From an uncultured Flavobacteriales bacterium (lineage in GTDB: Bacteria > Bacteroidota > Bacteroidia > Flavobacteriales > BACL11), in the NCBI GenBank assembly GCA_905181585.1, contig CAJIYG010000009.1, positions 1 through 64,000 on the forward strand: a DNA stretch of 64,000 bases, in the 5' to 3' direction. The position numbers and the translations under genes are program-made. The notes beneath the pieces were generated by a model. That model was given only the letters and a program-made list of their open reading frames with translations. It was not told the DNA's origin and did not search any database. Each line of letters opens with the position of its first letter. The stretch's first letter is position 1. Shown in pieces: positions 39,594-48,933 of this stretch.

Positions 39594-40320
39594 GGTTTTA
39601 ATATTATTATCTATGATTTGTTTTTTCTCTTGCGGATTAAATAAAAAAAATATTGTTAACTCTTCATCTGAACAACTAAATTTAAGCGAGTTAGTAGAAA
39701 ATATTAATAAAAACACTCCGTCTCCTTCATGGACATCTATTAAGGGAAAAATCAATATTAAATCGGAAAATCAAAAAATAACTCTTAATACAAATATTAA
39801 GATTAAAAAAGACAGTATAATTTGGGTGTCAGTTTCATTGCCTATAATTGGAGAGCTATTTCGCGGAGTTATTACACAAGATTCAATTTATTATTTAGAT
39901 CGAAAAAAATCTAGTTATTTTCAAGCAGATCATTCTTATTTAAATAAATACTTTATTTCAGACTCGTACTTTGATTTAGTTAATAAAATAATTTCCTCAT
40001 CTACTATTTTTAATGACGATATTAATTATAAACTTTCAAGCGGAAGACATATTATTTTTTCTGAATCTTCTAAATATGTTATTGATCCATTTAGCTTTTT
40101 AGTTAATGAATACTCATTAATATCTTCTAACAAAGACTCTTTAAAGATTAACTACATAAATCATAATTTAGTTGATGGCTATATTTATCCAAAAAAAATT
40201 AATCTAAGTTTGAAATTAGAGGAGGAGTACAATATATCCTTATCATACAATAAAATATCCTTAAATAAGCCACAAGAATTTTCATTTATTATTCCAAAAA
40301 ATTATGAAAAGAAACCTTAA
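39586..40320 (+). CDS. DUF4292 family lipoprotein
   Basis: Lipoprotein of 244 residues. I use the ATG at 39586, which gives MNKVLILLSMICFFSCG with lipobox FFSC; the TTG one codon earlier adds nothing. The conserved start PSWTSIKGKINIKSENQKI and the following alternating strands (SIIWVSVSLPIIGELFRGVI, DSIYYLDRKKSSYF) match DUF4292. The pattern resembles LolA/LolB-like half-barrels that carry lipoproteins, so a LolB-like role is possible but unproven. It overlaps the TPR gene upstream by 8 bases and the EnvC-like gene downstream by 17 bases. Confidence 0.8.
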   Translation: MNKVLILLSMICFFSCGLNKKNIVNSSSEQLNLSELVENINKNTPSPSWTSIKGKINIKSENQKITLNTNIKIKKDSIIWVSVSLPIIGELFRGVITQDSIYYLDRKKSSYFQADHSYLNKYFISDSYFDLVNKIISSSTIFNDDINYKLSSGRHIIFSESSKYVIDPFSFLVNEYSLISSNKDSLKINYINHNLVDGYIYPKKINLSLKLEEEYNISLSYNKISLNKPQEFSFIIPKNYEKKP

Positions 40321-41563
40321 CATAATCTTACTTTTCTTTCTAAGTTTTTTCTCTTTTTTAAGTTTTTCACAAAATAAGCAACAGCTCAAAGAGCAAAAGA
40401 ACATTGTTGAGAAAGAAATTTCTTTTACTGTTAATCTTCTAGAAAAAACAAAAGCTAATAAGAAAAATTCACTAAAATATTTAAAAGTTCTAGATTCAAA
40501 AATTAACAATGAAGACAAGCTATTGAAGATAATGAATATGGAGGTTAATCTGCTAAAGAAGCAGATTGTAATAGCTCAAAAAAAAATAAATTTTAGTGTT
40601 TCTGAGATAAAAAGAATTGAGGAAGATATAATAAAGTTAAAGGATGAATACGCCTCCATGCTTTATTCTTTACAAAAGAACCGCTCAAGTAAAAACAATC
40701 TAATATTTATTGTTTCTTCATCAACATTTAATCAAGCATACAAGAGAGTTCTTTATTTGAAGCAATATTCTCAATCTAGAATTAAACATTTTACAAAAAT
40801 AAATATTACTCAAGATAGCTTGGCTGCAGAAAATGCCAATCTAGCAATTCAAATAATTCAATTGGAGGCTGATAAAAAATTAAGTGTTGACTTAATTAAC
40901 TCTAAAAAAGTAAAAATAGACGACTTTACAAAAACAAAAATTGAAAAGAATTTATTAGTTTCTAATTTATCTAAATCAGAAACTATGTTTAAATCTAAAA
41001 TAAAGCAGCAACAGCTAAGAGCAAAAGAATTAGATGATAAGATAAAAGAAATCATAAAAGAAGAAATAAGGCTTGCGCGTGAGAAGGCAGAAAAAATAAA
41101 TGGTGATAATAAGTTTTCTTTAACTCCAGAAGCTCTTATATTATCAAATGAATTTAGTTCAAATAAAGGAAAGTTACCATGGCCATTAGACCAGGGTATT
41201 ATTGTAACTAAATATGGTTCTCAAAAGCATAATGTTTTTAAAGGAGTAGAAACATTTAACAACGGAATAAATATTGCGACCAAAAAGGGAGTTGTTGTAA
41301 GAAGTGTTTTTAAAGGAGCTATTTCAAGAATTTTTCTTATTAAAGGAGAGGGAAAAGCTGTGCTTATTAATCACGGAGAATATTTTTCTGTTTACTCAGG
41401 TTTAGCAGAAGTAAATGTTAAAATTGGAGATAAGATATTTTCTAAAGAAGTTATTGGTAAAATGTCTAATGATGATTTGCTTAGTGATGCTGAATTGCAT
41501 TTTGAAATTTGGAAGGGCTACGATAAACAAGACCCTTCTTTATGGTTATATAAGGCTGATTAA
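40304..41563 (+). CDS. EnvC-like murein hydrolase activator (coiled coil + M23/LytM domain)
   Basis: Secreted or periplasmic protein of 419 residues: signal peptide 1-22 (LSFSQ), long coiled coil of about residues 23-255 rich in Lys/Glu/Leu, then a LytM domain. In the domain, the first zinc motif position reads KGVETFNNGINIA, so the usual HxxxD is replaced (N-x-x-x-N), while ELHFEIWKG replaces HxH with ExH. These losses are typical of non-enzymatic EnvC/NlpD-type amidase activators, so I infer activation of cell-separation amidases rather than peptidase activity. It overlaps the DUF4292 gene by 17 bases. Confidence 0.87.
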   Translation: MKRNLNIILLFFLSFFSFLSFSQNKQQLKEQKNIVEKEISFTVNLLEKTKANKKNSLKYLKVLDSKINNEDKLLKIMNMEVNLLKKQIVIAQKKINFSVSEIKRIEEDIIKLKDEYASMLYSLQKNRSSKNNLIFIVSSSTFNQAYKRVLYLKQYSQSRIKHFTKINITQDSLAAENANLAIQIIQLEADKKLSVDLINSKKVKIDDFTKTKIEKNLLVSNLSKSETMFKSKIKQQQLRAKELDDKIKEIIKEEIRLAREKAEKINGDNKFSLTPEALILSNEFSSNKGKLPWPLDQGIIVTKYGSQKHNVFKGVETFNNGINIATKKGVVVRSVFKGAISRIFLIKGEGKAVLINHGEYFSVYSGLAEVNVKIGDKIFSKEVIGKMSNDDLLSDAELHFEIWKGYDKQDPSLWLYKAD

Positions 41564-41575
41564 AATCAAAATACC

Positions 41576-41583
41576 TACTTTTG
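41576..41583 (+). promoter_or_regulatory. Predicted -7 box (TACTTTTG) before tatA
   Basis: TACTTTTG matches TAnnTTTG, 24 bases before the tatA ATG. No clear -33 TTG. It lies in the 44-base gap after the EnvC-like gene and may start a tatA-gatA transcript. Confidence 0.4.
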
Positions 41584-41607
41584 TCTAAACTAATAATTTA
41601 AAAAATT

Positions 41608-41784
41608 ATGGAATTATCAATATTATTATTTACAATGGGAGGAACTGAATGGCTCCTTATTGCTCTTGTTGTATTATTACTCTTTGGTGGTAAAAAAATC
41701 CCTGAACTCATGAAAGGTTTGGGTAAAGGAATTAACGAGTTCAAGAAAGGTAAAAATGAAAGTGAAGATTCTTCAGAAAAATAA
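41608..41784 (+). CDS. tatA: Sec-independent protein translocase TatA/TatE
   Basis: Short gene of 58 codons. The protein begins [20 protein letters not shown], continues as one membrane helix ending [22 protein letters not shown], then an amphipathic helix and a charged tail ([13 protein letters not shown]). The FGGKKIPEL hinge is the diagnostic TatA feature. TatA oligomers form the passage for folded proteins carrying twin-arginine signals. gatA starts 10 bases downstream. The tatC gene is not in this window. Confidence 0.93.
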   Translation: MELSILLFTMGGTEWLLIALVVLLLFGGKKIPELMKGLGKGINEFKKGKNESEDSSEK

Positions 41785-41793
41785 CATTTTACA

Positions 41794-43209
41794 TTGAGTT
41801 TATATCGGTCATTTGAAGTTTTTTCTAAAGCTCTTCAGCAAAAGAAAGTAACGTGTTACAGCGCTACAAAACATTATCTCACAAAAATTAAAGATTCTGC
41901 ATCTTTAAATATATTTATTGAAATATTTGATAAAGAAGCTTTAGCTCGCGCTAAGGAAATTGATAAAAAAATTGCTAATGGTGATGCCGGTAAATTAGCA
42001 GGAATGGTTATCGCCTTAAAAGATAACATTTGTTTTAAAGGTCACGAAGTTACTGCATCTTCAAAAATTTTAAAAGGCTATATCTCCTCATACAATGCTA
42101 CAGTCGTTGATAGATTATTAGATCAAGATGCCATAATTATAGGTAGGGTTAATTGTGATGAATTTGCGATGGGAAGTGGTAATGAAAATACAATTTATGA
42201 TACGGTTAAAAACCCCTTAGATAATAATAAGGTTGCTGGAGGTTCTTCTGGAGGTTCTGCAGCAGCTGTATCAGCGGGCCTGTGCATGTCTGCACTAGGT
42301 AGTGATACGGGAGGGTCAATAAGACAGCCTGCAGCATTTTGTGGTGTTTATGGTTTAAAACCAACTTACTCCAGAGTATCAAGGTATGGTCTAATTGCTT
42401 ATGCATCTTCTTTTGATCAGATTGGTCCAATTACAAATAATATTTTTGATGCCAAGCTATTATTAGAAGTTATTTCTGGTAGAGACCCATACGATAGTAC
42501 CAGCTCCTCTAGGGAAATACATTCCAAAGATTTGTCTTCTTCTGGTAATGGAAAAAAATCTATTGCTTACATTAAAGAGCACATAGAAAACCCCGGATTA
42601 GATCCAATAATTAAATCATATATTTTAAATAAAATAAAAGAATTAAAATCTCTAGGCCATAATGTAGAGGCTATTTCATTCCCATATTTAGAATATTTAG
42701 TTCCAACATATTATGTGATTTCTACAGCAGAAGCATCATCTAATTTATCTCGCTATGATGGTATTCGTTTTGGATATCGTTCAGACCATAACAATGATCT
42801 AGAATCTACATATATCAAGAGTAGGTCTATGGGTTTTGGTAAAGAGGTACAAAGAAGAATAATGCTTGGAACTTTCGTGCTTAGCGCAGGTTATCACGAG
42901 GCCTATTTTACTAAAGCTCAAAAAATAAGAAGGATTATACAAGATAAAACAAATAGTATCTTTAAGGAACATGACTTCATTATTTCTCCAACAACACCCC
43001 ATACTGCATTTGATATTGGCAAAAAATATTCAGACCCTACACAAATGTACTTAGAAGATATTTTTACAGTTCATGCAAATTTAGCAGGAAATCCAGCGAT
43101 TTCAATTCCCATTAAAGATTCTTCATTAAAAATGCCCTTTGGATTACAGCTCATGTCAAATCATTTTAAGGAGAAAGATTTATTAGAGTTTTGTTCTTCA
43201 AATTTCTAG
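41794..43209 (+). CDS. gatA: Asp-tRNA(Asn)/Glu-tRNA(Gln) amidotransferase subunit A
   Basis: Glutaminase subunit of GatCAB, which amidates misacylated Glu-tRNA(Gln) and/or Asp-tRNA(Asn); 471 residues. The amidase-signature triad is complete: Lys76 in ALKDNI, cis-Ser151 in GGSSGGSAAAVSAG and nucleophile Ser175 in SDTGGSIRQPAAFCG. TTG start at 41794 closely follows tatA. An AsnRS gene is also in this window, so GatCAB is probably needed mainly for Gln-tRNA(Gln); that is inference. gatB and gatC are not seen here. Confidence 0.95.
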   Translation: MSLYRSFEVFSKALQQKKVTCYSATKHYLTKIKDSASLNIFIEIFDKEALARAKEIDKKIANGDAGKLAGMVIALKDNICFKGHEVTASSKILKGYISSYNATVVDRLLDQDAIIIGRVNCDEFAMGSGNENTIYDTVKNPLDNNKVAGGSSGGSAAAVSAGLCMSALGSDTGGSIRQPAAFCGVYGLKPTYSRVSRYGLIAYASSFDQIGPITNNIFDAKLLLEVISGRDPYDSTSSSREIHSKDLSSSGNGKKSIAYIKEHIENPGLDPIIKSYILNKIKELKSLGHNVEAISFPYLEYLVPTYYVISTAEASSNLSRYDGIRFGYRSDHNNDLESTYIKSRSMGFGKEVQRRIMLGTFVLSAGYHEAYFTKAQKIRRIIQDKTNSIFKEHDFIISPTTPHTAFDIGKKYSDPTQMYLEDIFTVHANLAGNPAISIPIKDSSLKMPFGLQLMSNHFKEKDLLEFCSSNF

Positions 43210-43218
43210 AATAATTTT

Positions 43219-43965
43219 ATGCGATTTGTTTTAATAGTTTTTTCCTTTATTATTTATCAATCTGTTTTTTCTCAATCTACCGAACTACCTTTTAAAGTTG
43301 GTGAGAAGTTTGAGTATAATATTTTTTTTGAGTTTATAAAGTCCGGCTCGGCTACTTTAGTTGTTAAAAAAGATACAATTAGTTTTTCTAAGGATAGGTT
43401 AATTATGATTGGTAAAGGAAAAACTCATCCTTTTTTTGATTTATTTTTTAAAGTTCGCGACGAATATTCAACACTTTTTAACTGCAAGGACTTAGTTCCA
43501 GTGGTGTTTAATAGAAATGTTTCTGAAGGTAAATTTAAGCTAAACCAGAAATATTTTTTTGATCACCAGCTAATGCAAGTGAAATCAATAAATAATTTTT
43601 TCCCTATTATTGATTCCACTCAAGATATGCTTTCTGCACTTTTTTTTGCACGGACATTTAATACAAGTTTAATTTCAAAGAATAAATCTTTTTCAATTCC
43701 TATTTTCATGGATGATGAAATATTTAATTTAAAAATTAACTACTTATTTGAAGAAAAAGTGAAGACTGAATTTGGGGTTATTAACTGTTTAGTTTTTCAA
43801 CCATCACTTCAAAATGGCAGAGTATTTGAGGATGAAGAAAGTATGAGGATATGGATAAGTAATGATGAAAGTAGAGCGTTAGTAAAGGTTGAAGTTGAAA
43901 TTTGGGCAGGAACTATTAAAGCAATTTTAACATCATATGAAAAATCAAAAATTGTTTGTCAATAA
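43219..43965 (+). CDS. DUF3108 family exported protein
   Basis: Exported protein of 248 residues with signal peptide 1-19 (SVFSQ). The start of the mature protein, PFKVGEKFEYNIFFEFIKSG, followed by GKGKTHPFFDLFFKVRDEYST and FGVINCLVFQPS, matches DUF3108, a predicted beta-rich periplasmic or outer-membrane-associated family of unknown role. Near the end, ESMRIWISNDESRALVKVE is also family-typical. It lies 9 bases after gatA and 50 bases before an M23 peptidase. Confidence 0.8.
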   Translation: MRFVLIVFSFIIYQSVFSQSTELPFKVGEKFEYNIFFEFIKSGSATLVVKKDTISFSKDRLIMIGKGKTHPFFDLFFKVRDEYSTLFNCKDLVPVVFNRNVSEGKFKLNQKYFFDHQLMQVKSINNFFPIIDSTQDMLSALFFARTFNTSLISKNKSFSIPIFMDDEIFNLKINYLFEEKVKTEFGVINCLVFQPSLQNGRVFEDEESMRIWISNDESRALVKVEVEIWAGTIKAILTSYEKSKIVCQ

Positions 43966-44015
43966 TTGATACTTGTAAAATAAAATTTCAGAATTAAATA
44001 AATTAACTTGCAACT

Positions 44016-45239
44016 ATGAAAAATCTCTTTAGAATTAGCATTGTGTTAATTGTTTTACTACTCATTATCTTTAATTTTAAGAGTGATAACTCTTCCAGTA
44101 CAGTTATTGTTGTTGAAGCAAATGATCCAGTTTTTGAATATGGAATTTGTCTTGATTCTTTTATTGTTCACAGAGGTGTTGTTAATTCAGGACAGACTCT
44201 TGGTGAAATTTTTTATTTACACCATATAGATCACCCTGTAATTAATAAAATTGTTCAAAAGTCAAAAAATATTTTTGATTTTAGAAAAGCTGCCCCAGAT
44301 AATAAGTATACCGTACTGTGCTCTAAAGATTCTAATGAAATAGCTCAATATTTAATTTATGAAGAAAGTGTATCTTCTTATATAGTCTTTGATATAACAA
44401 AAAATATTGATGTTTACAGAGGTGAGAAAGAAATTACTATTAAAAGAAGAGTTGCATATGGTACCATATCATCTTCTTTATGGCTTACTATGGATGAGCT
44501 TAACTTAAGCCCTAGATTAGTAAATGAAATATCAACAATTTACGCATGGACAATTGATTTTTTTAAAGTACAAAAAGGTGATTCCTTTAGAGTCTATTAT
44601 GAAGATAAATATGTTGAGGGAGATTATATAGGTATAGGAGATATCCTAGCTGCTGAATTTACGCATAAGGGAAATAATTTTTATTCTTTTTATTTTAAAA
44701 AAAACACAAACTATGGTGATTATTTTGATGAAGATGGAAATACTTTAAGAAAAGCATTTTTAATGGCACCTGTTGACTATAAAAGAATTTCTTCAAGATA
44801 TAGTCGTAAAAGAAAGCACCCCGTAACTGGTCAGTGGAAAGGTCATTTTGGTACAGATTACGCTGCCGCAACTGGCACTCCTATTTGGTCTACAGCTAAT
44901 GGAACGGTTACTAAGGCAAGTTTCACCAAGAATAATGGGAATTATGTTAAAATTAAGCATAATAATAAATACACTACCCAGTATTTACATATGTCAAGAA
45001 TAAAGCCAGGCATTAGAAAGGGTAAATTTGTTAAACAAGGAGAAATTATTGGCTATGTGGGTAGTACTGGTCTAGCCACTGGACCACATGTCTGCTACAG
45101 GTTTTGGAAAAATGGAAAACAGGTTGATCCTTACAGGCAAAAACTTCCTCCCGGAGATCCAATCACAGATGAGAATAGAAAAGATTTTATGCTTACTAAG
45201 GATAGTCTATATAAAATTTTAATGACGGATAATTATTAG
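44016..45239 (+). CDS. M23 family peptidase with HxC in place of HxH
   Basis: Membrane-anchored or exported protein of 407 residues: hydrophobic N-terminus (5-22), a central OapA/LysM-like region (about 50-250), and a C-terminal LytM domain. GHFGTDYAA gives the HxxxD zinc motif and YLHMS the catalytic His, but the last motif reads GPHVCYRFW, with Cys where the third zinc ligand His normally stands. I have the impression that this variant recurs in Bacteroidota, and Cys can bind zinc, so activity is still plausible. Probably acts on cell-wall crosslinks. The T9SS cargo gene follows after 7 bases. Confidence 0.87.
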   Translation: MKNLFRISIVLIVLLLIIFNFKSDNSSSTVIVVEANDPVFEYGICLDSFIVHRGVVNSGQTLGEIFYLHHIDHPVINKIVQKSKNIFDFRKAAPDNKYTVLCSKDSNEIAQYLIYEESVSSYIVFDITKNIDVYRGEKEITIKRRVAYGTISSSLWLTMDELNLSPRLVNEISTIYAWTIDFFKVQKGDSFRVYYEDKYVEGDYIGIGDILAAEFTHKGNNFYSFYFKKNTNYGDYFDEDGNTLRKAFLMAPVDYKRISSRYSRKRKHPVTGQWKGHFGTDYAAATGTPIWSTANGTVTKASFTKNNGNYVKIKHNNKYTTQYLHMSRIKPGIRKGKFVKQGEIIGYVGSTGLATGPHVCYRFWKNGKQVDPYRQKLPPGDPITDENRKDFMLTKDSLYKILMTDNY

Positions 45240-45246
45240 TTTCTAT

Positions 45247-48200
45247 ATGCTAAAAAAATATAGCATAAAATTTAGTTTTTACTTTTTGAGTTTTATTCTT
45301 TGCTGTACATTTTCATATGGACAGGCAAGATTTACAGAAAATATTGGACAATTACCAAAAAATGTTTTTGCTAAGTCAAATGTTGACGGTGGGGTCTTAT
45401 TTATTGAAAAAGCAAAGTTAACTTTTGCTTTTTTTGATCAAAAAAAAATTACCGAAATCCATTCAAATAAAAATAGTGATAATGTAATCAATACTCATGC
45501 GTATTCAATGGAGTTTTTAAATTCTAGTCCTTCCGCTAGAGTATCTCTTTTACAGAAGAATAATTATTATGAGAATTATTATGTTGGAGATAAATATTTA
45601 GAAAATGCTCATTTTTTTAGTAAAGTTTTTCAAAAAGGCATTTATAATAATATTGATTTAATTCTATATTCAAGAAATAATCAATTAAAATATGATATTA
45701 TTATACAGCCTCAAGCTGAGTACGAAAAGATTAAAATTAAGTATAAAGGACATGAAAACATTCGATTAAGTAATGGTAATTTAATTATTCAAAATTCATT
45801 CAACTCTATTACTGAGTTAGCCCCATATGCATATCAAGTTTTTAACAGTGACACTGTTGAAGTTAAATGTAATTATGTCTTAAAAAATAATCATGTTTCC
45901 TTTGCTTTTCCCAATGGTTATGTAGGTTCTGAAAAAATTATTATAGATCCTACTATTATTTTTTCAACTTACTCAGGATCTAATTCTAATAACTTTGGGT
46001 TTTCAGCAACATATGATAATTTAGGTTGTCTTTATTCTGCAGGAATTTCTTTTGGTATTGGTTATCCAACAACTTTGGGTGCCTATCAGGTGAGTTTTGA
46101 TGGTGGAGCTGTAGATGTTTCAATAACTAAATATGACTCCAGTGGGACATATCGAATTTACTCCACATATCTGGGAGGTAATCAAAGTGAATTCCCACAC
46201 AGTTTAGTTGTTAACTCTAATAAAGAATTATTTATTTTAGGAACTACAGGTTCTGATAATTTCCCCACAACAAGTCAATCCTTTAGTAGTTTTTTTTCTG
46301 GAGGAGATCCCTTTTTCCCCTCAGGATTATCAGCCACATTTCCTAATGGTTCTGATATTTTTGTTTCCAAGTTAAGTAGTGATGGAGGTCAGCTTCTATC
46401 TTCAACTTATATTGGTGGCTCAAAGAATGATGGCTTAAACTTATCTTCTTCCTTAAAGTATAATTATGCAGATGAATTTAGAGGCGAGATTGATATAGAT
46501 TTACAAGGCAATATTTATATTGCTACTTCTACAAGTTCACCTGATTTCCCTGTTACAAATAATGTCTTTCAAGGCTCATTATCTTCAGCTCAAGATGGTT
46601 GTATTATTAAAATGGATAATAATTTGCAAACTATTATTTGGAGTTCTTTTCTAGGAGGAGATAAAGATGATGGTATATACTCTTTAGCTTTAGACTCTAA
46701 GGATAATTTGTACGTTTCTGGGGGTACTTGCTCAAACAATTTTTTTTCTAATATTAATGCCTTTAAACCTTTTCTTACTGACACAATAAATCCTGATGCC
46801 TTTATTGTTAGTATTTCATCTGATGGAAAAAAAGTTTTAAATGGAACATATTTTGGTTCTATTTTTTATGACCAATCTTATTTTATTGAAATATCTAATA
46901 ATGATAAAATTTATATTACAGGACAAACAAAATCTATTTCAGACTCTTTAGTTTTTAATTCAATATATTTTAACAATTCTGGTGGACAATTTATTGCGGT
47001 TTTTGATACATCATTATCAACTCTTCTTATGTCAACTGTTTTTGGTTCAGGAAAAGGAACTCCAGATATATCTCCTTCAGCCTTTCTGATTGATAAGTGT
47101 AATAATATTTATTTATCTGGATGGGGGTCATCTCTAGGAGGTCCTTTATCTACCTTAAATTTAGATGTTACTAATAATGCATTTCAAAGTCAAACAGATG
47201 GAAATGATTTTTATTTATGTGTGTTTAACGAAGACTTGGATAGTTTAATTTATGGTACTTTTTTTGGCGGAGGAGTAAGTAGTGAACATGTGGACGGTGG
47301 TACAAGTAGATTTGATGAACACGGCGTTGTCTATCAGGCTGTCTGTGCTGGTTGCAACAACAATAACGACTTTCCTATTTACCCAAATCCTGGTGCTGTT
47401 TCTTCCACCAATAATAGTGGTTTATGTAATAATGGTGTTTTCAAGTTTGATTTTGATCAAAATATTATAATTGCTGATTTTATAGCGCCAACACTTTCCT
47501 GTGACTTAAATATTAACTTCATTAATTCAACACAAAATATTGGATCAACATCATTTTTATGGGATTTTGGTGATGGAACAAATTCAACATCTGTTAATCC
47601 ATCTCATTCCTTTTTGAATTATGGCCAGCATATCATTACTTTAATCGCATATGCTAATGATGCATGCAATTTTGCAGATACAATTTCATATAATATATTT
47701 ATATTATCTAACAGTTCTAGTAGTTTACCAAATTTGAATAAATGTTATAATACTAATATTCAAATTGGTATTCCGCCATCTAACGACTCAACCATAACTT
47801 ATCAATGGCAACCTTCAAGTGGTCTTAGTGCAACTGATATTCCCAATCCTATTTCTAGTATTACTAATAATATCACATATAGCTTGATAATTTCTAGCTC
47901 AAATTGTATTGATACACTATTTCAAGAAATTATTATTGATCAAGTAAATTTTAGTTTGTTTGAGGACACTTCATATTGCCAAGATTCTATTGTTTTATTA
48001 GAATACATAGACTCTCTCGTAAGCTATGTTTTGTGGTCTAACAGTAGTCTTTTTGAAGACACTCTCTCTACCTCTTTAATTTATAGCGCAACATCTCCTG
48101 GAACATATTTTTTTAAAACTGAAAAAAATGGATGTATTTCTATTGATAGTATAAATATTCTTTCTGATGACATAGGGATTAGTTTTCTTTCTGATGCCTA

Positions 48201-48933
48201 TTATTGTTTAAATGATACAATAACTATTGATGTCACTAATTTGGTTTTAAATAGTCCTATTATTTCATATGTATGGCTTTCAGATAGTATTTTATCATTT
48301 AGCCAGGATTCATCTTCAGTGCAAGTATTAGCTAGCCTACAGCCTTCTTCTTGGTTTTGCGTAGAGGTTATAAATTCTAATGGATGCATACTGAAAGACT
48401 CAGTTGAAATTTCTGGAGTTAATACTTCAATACTATATTCAATAATTGCTCCAGATACTAATGTTTTTCTTGGACAGACTTCATGTCTAATGATTGAAAC
48501 TCAAGACTCTATTTTATGGTTTGATGGAACGATCAATTCTCAAAATTGTATCTCTCCAATTGAATCTAGTTGGTTTAGTTTTCAAGTTTATAACAACTCT
48601 TGTATTGTTAAAGATTCAATATATATTCAGGTAAGGTCTATTTCTTGTAATGAAGATAGTCTGATTATTCCAACTGCTTTTACCCCAAATAATGACGGTT
48701 TTAATGATTACTATTATTTATTAAATCAGGGTATAGATATATTAGATTTTAATCTACAAATATTTAATCGATTGGGTCAACTTGTTTTTCAAGCTGATGA
48801 TATTAATGAAAAATGGAATGGTTTTTATGATGGTAAATTATTATACCCCCAAGTTTTCGATTATTTTTTAGAAATTACCTGTGCTGGCGAAATTAATATA
48901 TTTAAGAAAGGAAATATTACACTAATAAAGTGA
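45247..48933 (+). CDS. T9SS type B sorted SBBP-repeat/PKD surface protein (1228 aa)
   Basis: Large secreted protein. Signal peptide 1-25 (SYGQ); an N-terminal DUF7948-like domain (FTENIGQLPKNV, about 27-235); then SBBP-type beta-propeller repeats (about 240-740: STYLGGNQSEFPHSL, STYIGGSKNDGLN, SSFLGGDKDDGIY, GTFFGGGVSSEH); a PKD domain (FLWDFGDGTNSTSVNPSHSF, about 770-830); Ig-like stretches; and a C-terminal type B sorting domain (IPTAFTPNNDGFNDYYYLL to FKKGNITLIK), the gliding-motility-associated CTD. It should be exported by the T9SS and kept at the surface with help of the PorP/SprF-family partner encoded immediately downstream (GTG start overlapping its TGA). Confidence 0.9.
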   Translation: MLKKYSIKFSFYFLSFILCCTFSYGQARFTENIGQLPKNVFAKSNVDGGVLFIEKAKLTFAFFDQKKITEIHSNKNSDNVINTHAYSMEFLNSSPSARVSLLQKNNYYENYYVGDKYLENAHFFSKVFQKGIYNNIDLILYSRNNQLKYDIIIQPQAEYEKIKIKYKGHENIRLSNGNLIIQNSFNSITELAPYAYQVFNSDTVEVKCNYVLKNNHVSFAFPNGYVGSEKIIIDPTIIFSTYSGSNSNNFGFSATYDNLGCLYSAGISFGIGYPTTLGAYQVSFDGGAVDVSITKYDSSGTYRIYSTYLGGNQSEFPHSLVVNSNKELFILGTTGSDNFPTTSQSFSSFFSGGDPFFPSGLSATFPNGSDIFVSKLSSDGGQLLSSTYIGGSKNDGLNLSSSLKYNYADEFRGEIDIDLQGNIYIATSTSSPDFPVTNNVFQGSLSSAQDGCIIKMDNNLQTIIWSSFLGGDKDDGIYSLALDSKDNLYVSGGTCSNNFFSNINAFKPFLTDTINPDAFIVSISSDGKKVLNGTYFGSIFYDQSYFIEISNNDKIYITGQTKSISDSLVFNSIYFNNSGGQFIAVFDTSLSTLLMSTVFGSGKGTPDISPSAFLIDKCNNIYLSGWGSSLGGPLSTLNLDVTNNAFQSQTDGNDFYLCVFNEDLDSLIYGTFFGGGVSSEHVDGGTSRFDEHGVVYQAVCAGCNNNNDFPIYPNPGAVSSTNNSGLCNNGVFKFDFDQNIIIADFIAPTLSCDLNINFINSTQNIGSTSFLWDFGDGTNSTSVNPSHSFLNYGQHIITLIAYANDACNFADTISYNIFILSNSSSSLPNLNKCYNTNIQIGIPPSNDSTITYQWQPSSGLSATDIPNPISSITNNITYSLIISSSNCIDTLFQEIIIDQVNFSLFEDTSYCQDSIVLLEYIDSLVSYVLWSNSSLFEDTLSTSLIYSATSPGTYFFKTEKNGCISIDSINILSDDIGISFLSDAYYCLNDTITIDVTNLVLNSPIISYVWLSDSILSFSQDSSSVQVLASLQPSSWFCVEVINSNGCILKDSVEISGVNTSILYSIIAPDTNVFLGQTSCLMIETQDSILWFDGTINSQNCISPIESSWFSFQVYNNSCIVKDSIYIQVRSISCNEDSLIIPTAFTPNNDGFNDYYYLLNQGIDILDFNLQIFNRLGQLVFQADDINEKWNGFYDGKLLYPQVFDYFLEITCAGEINIFKKGNITLIK

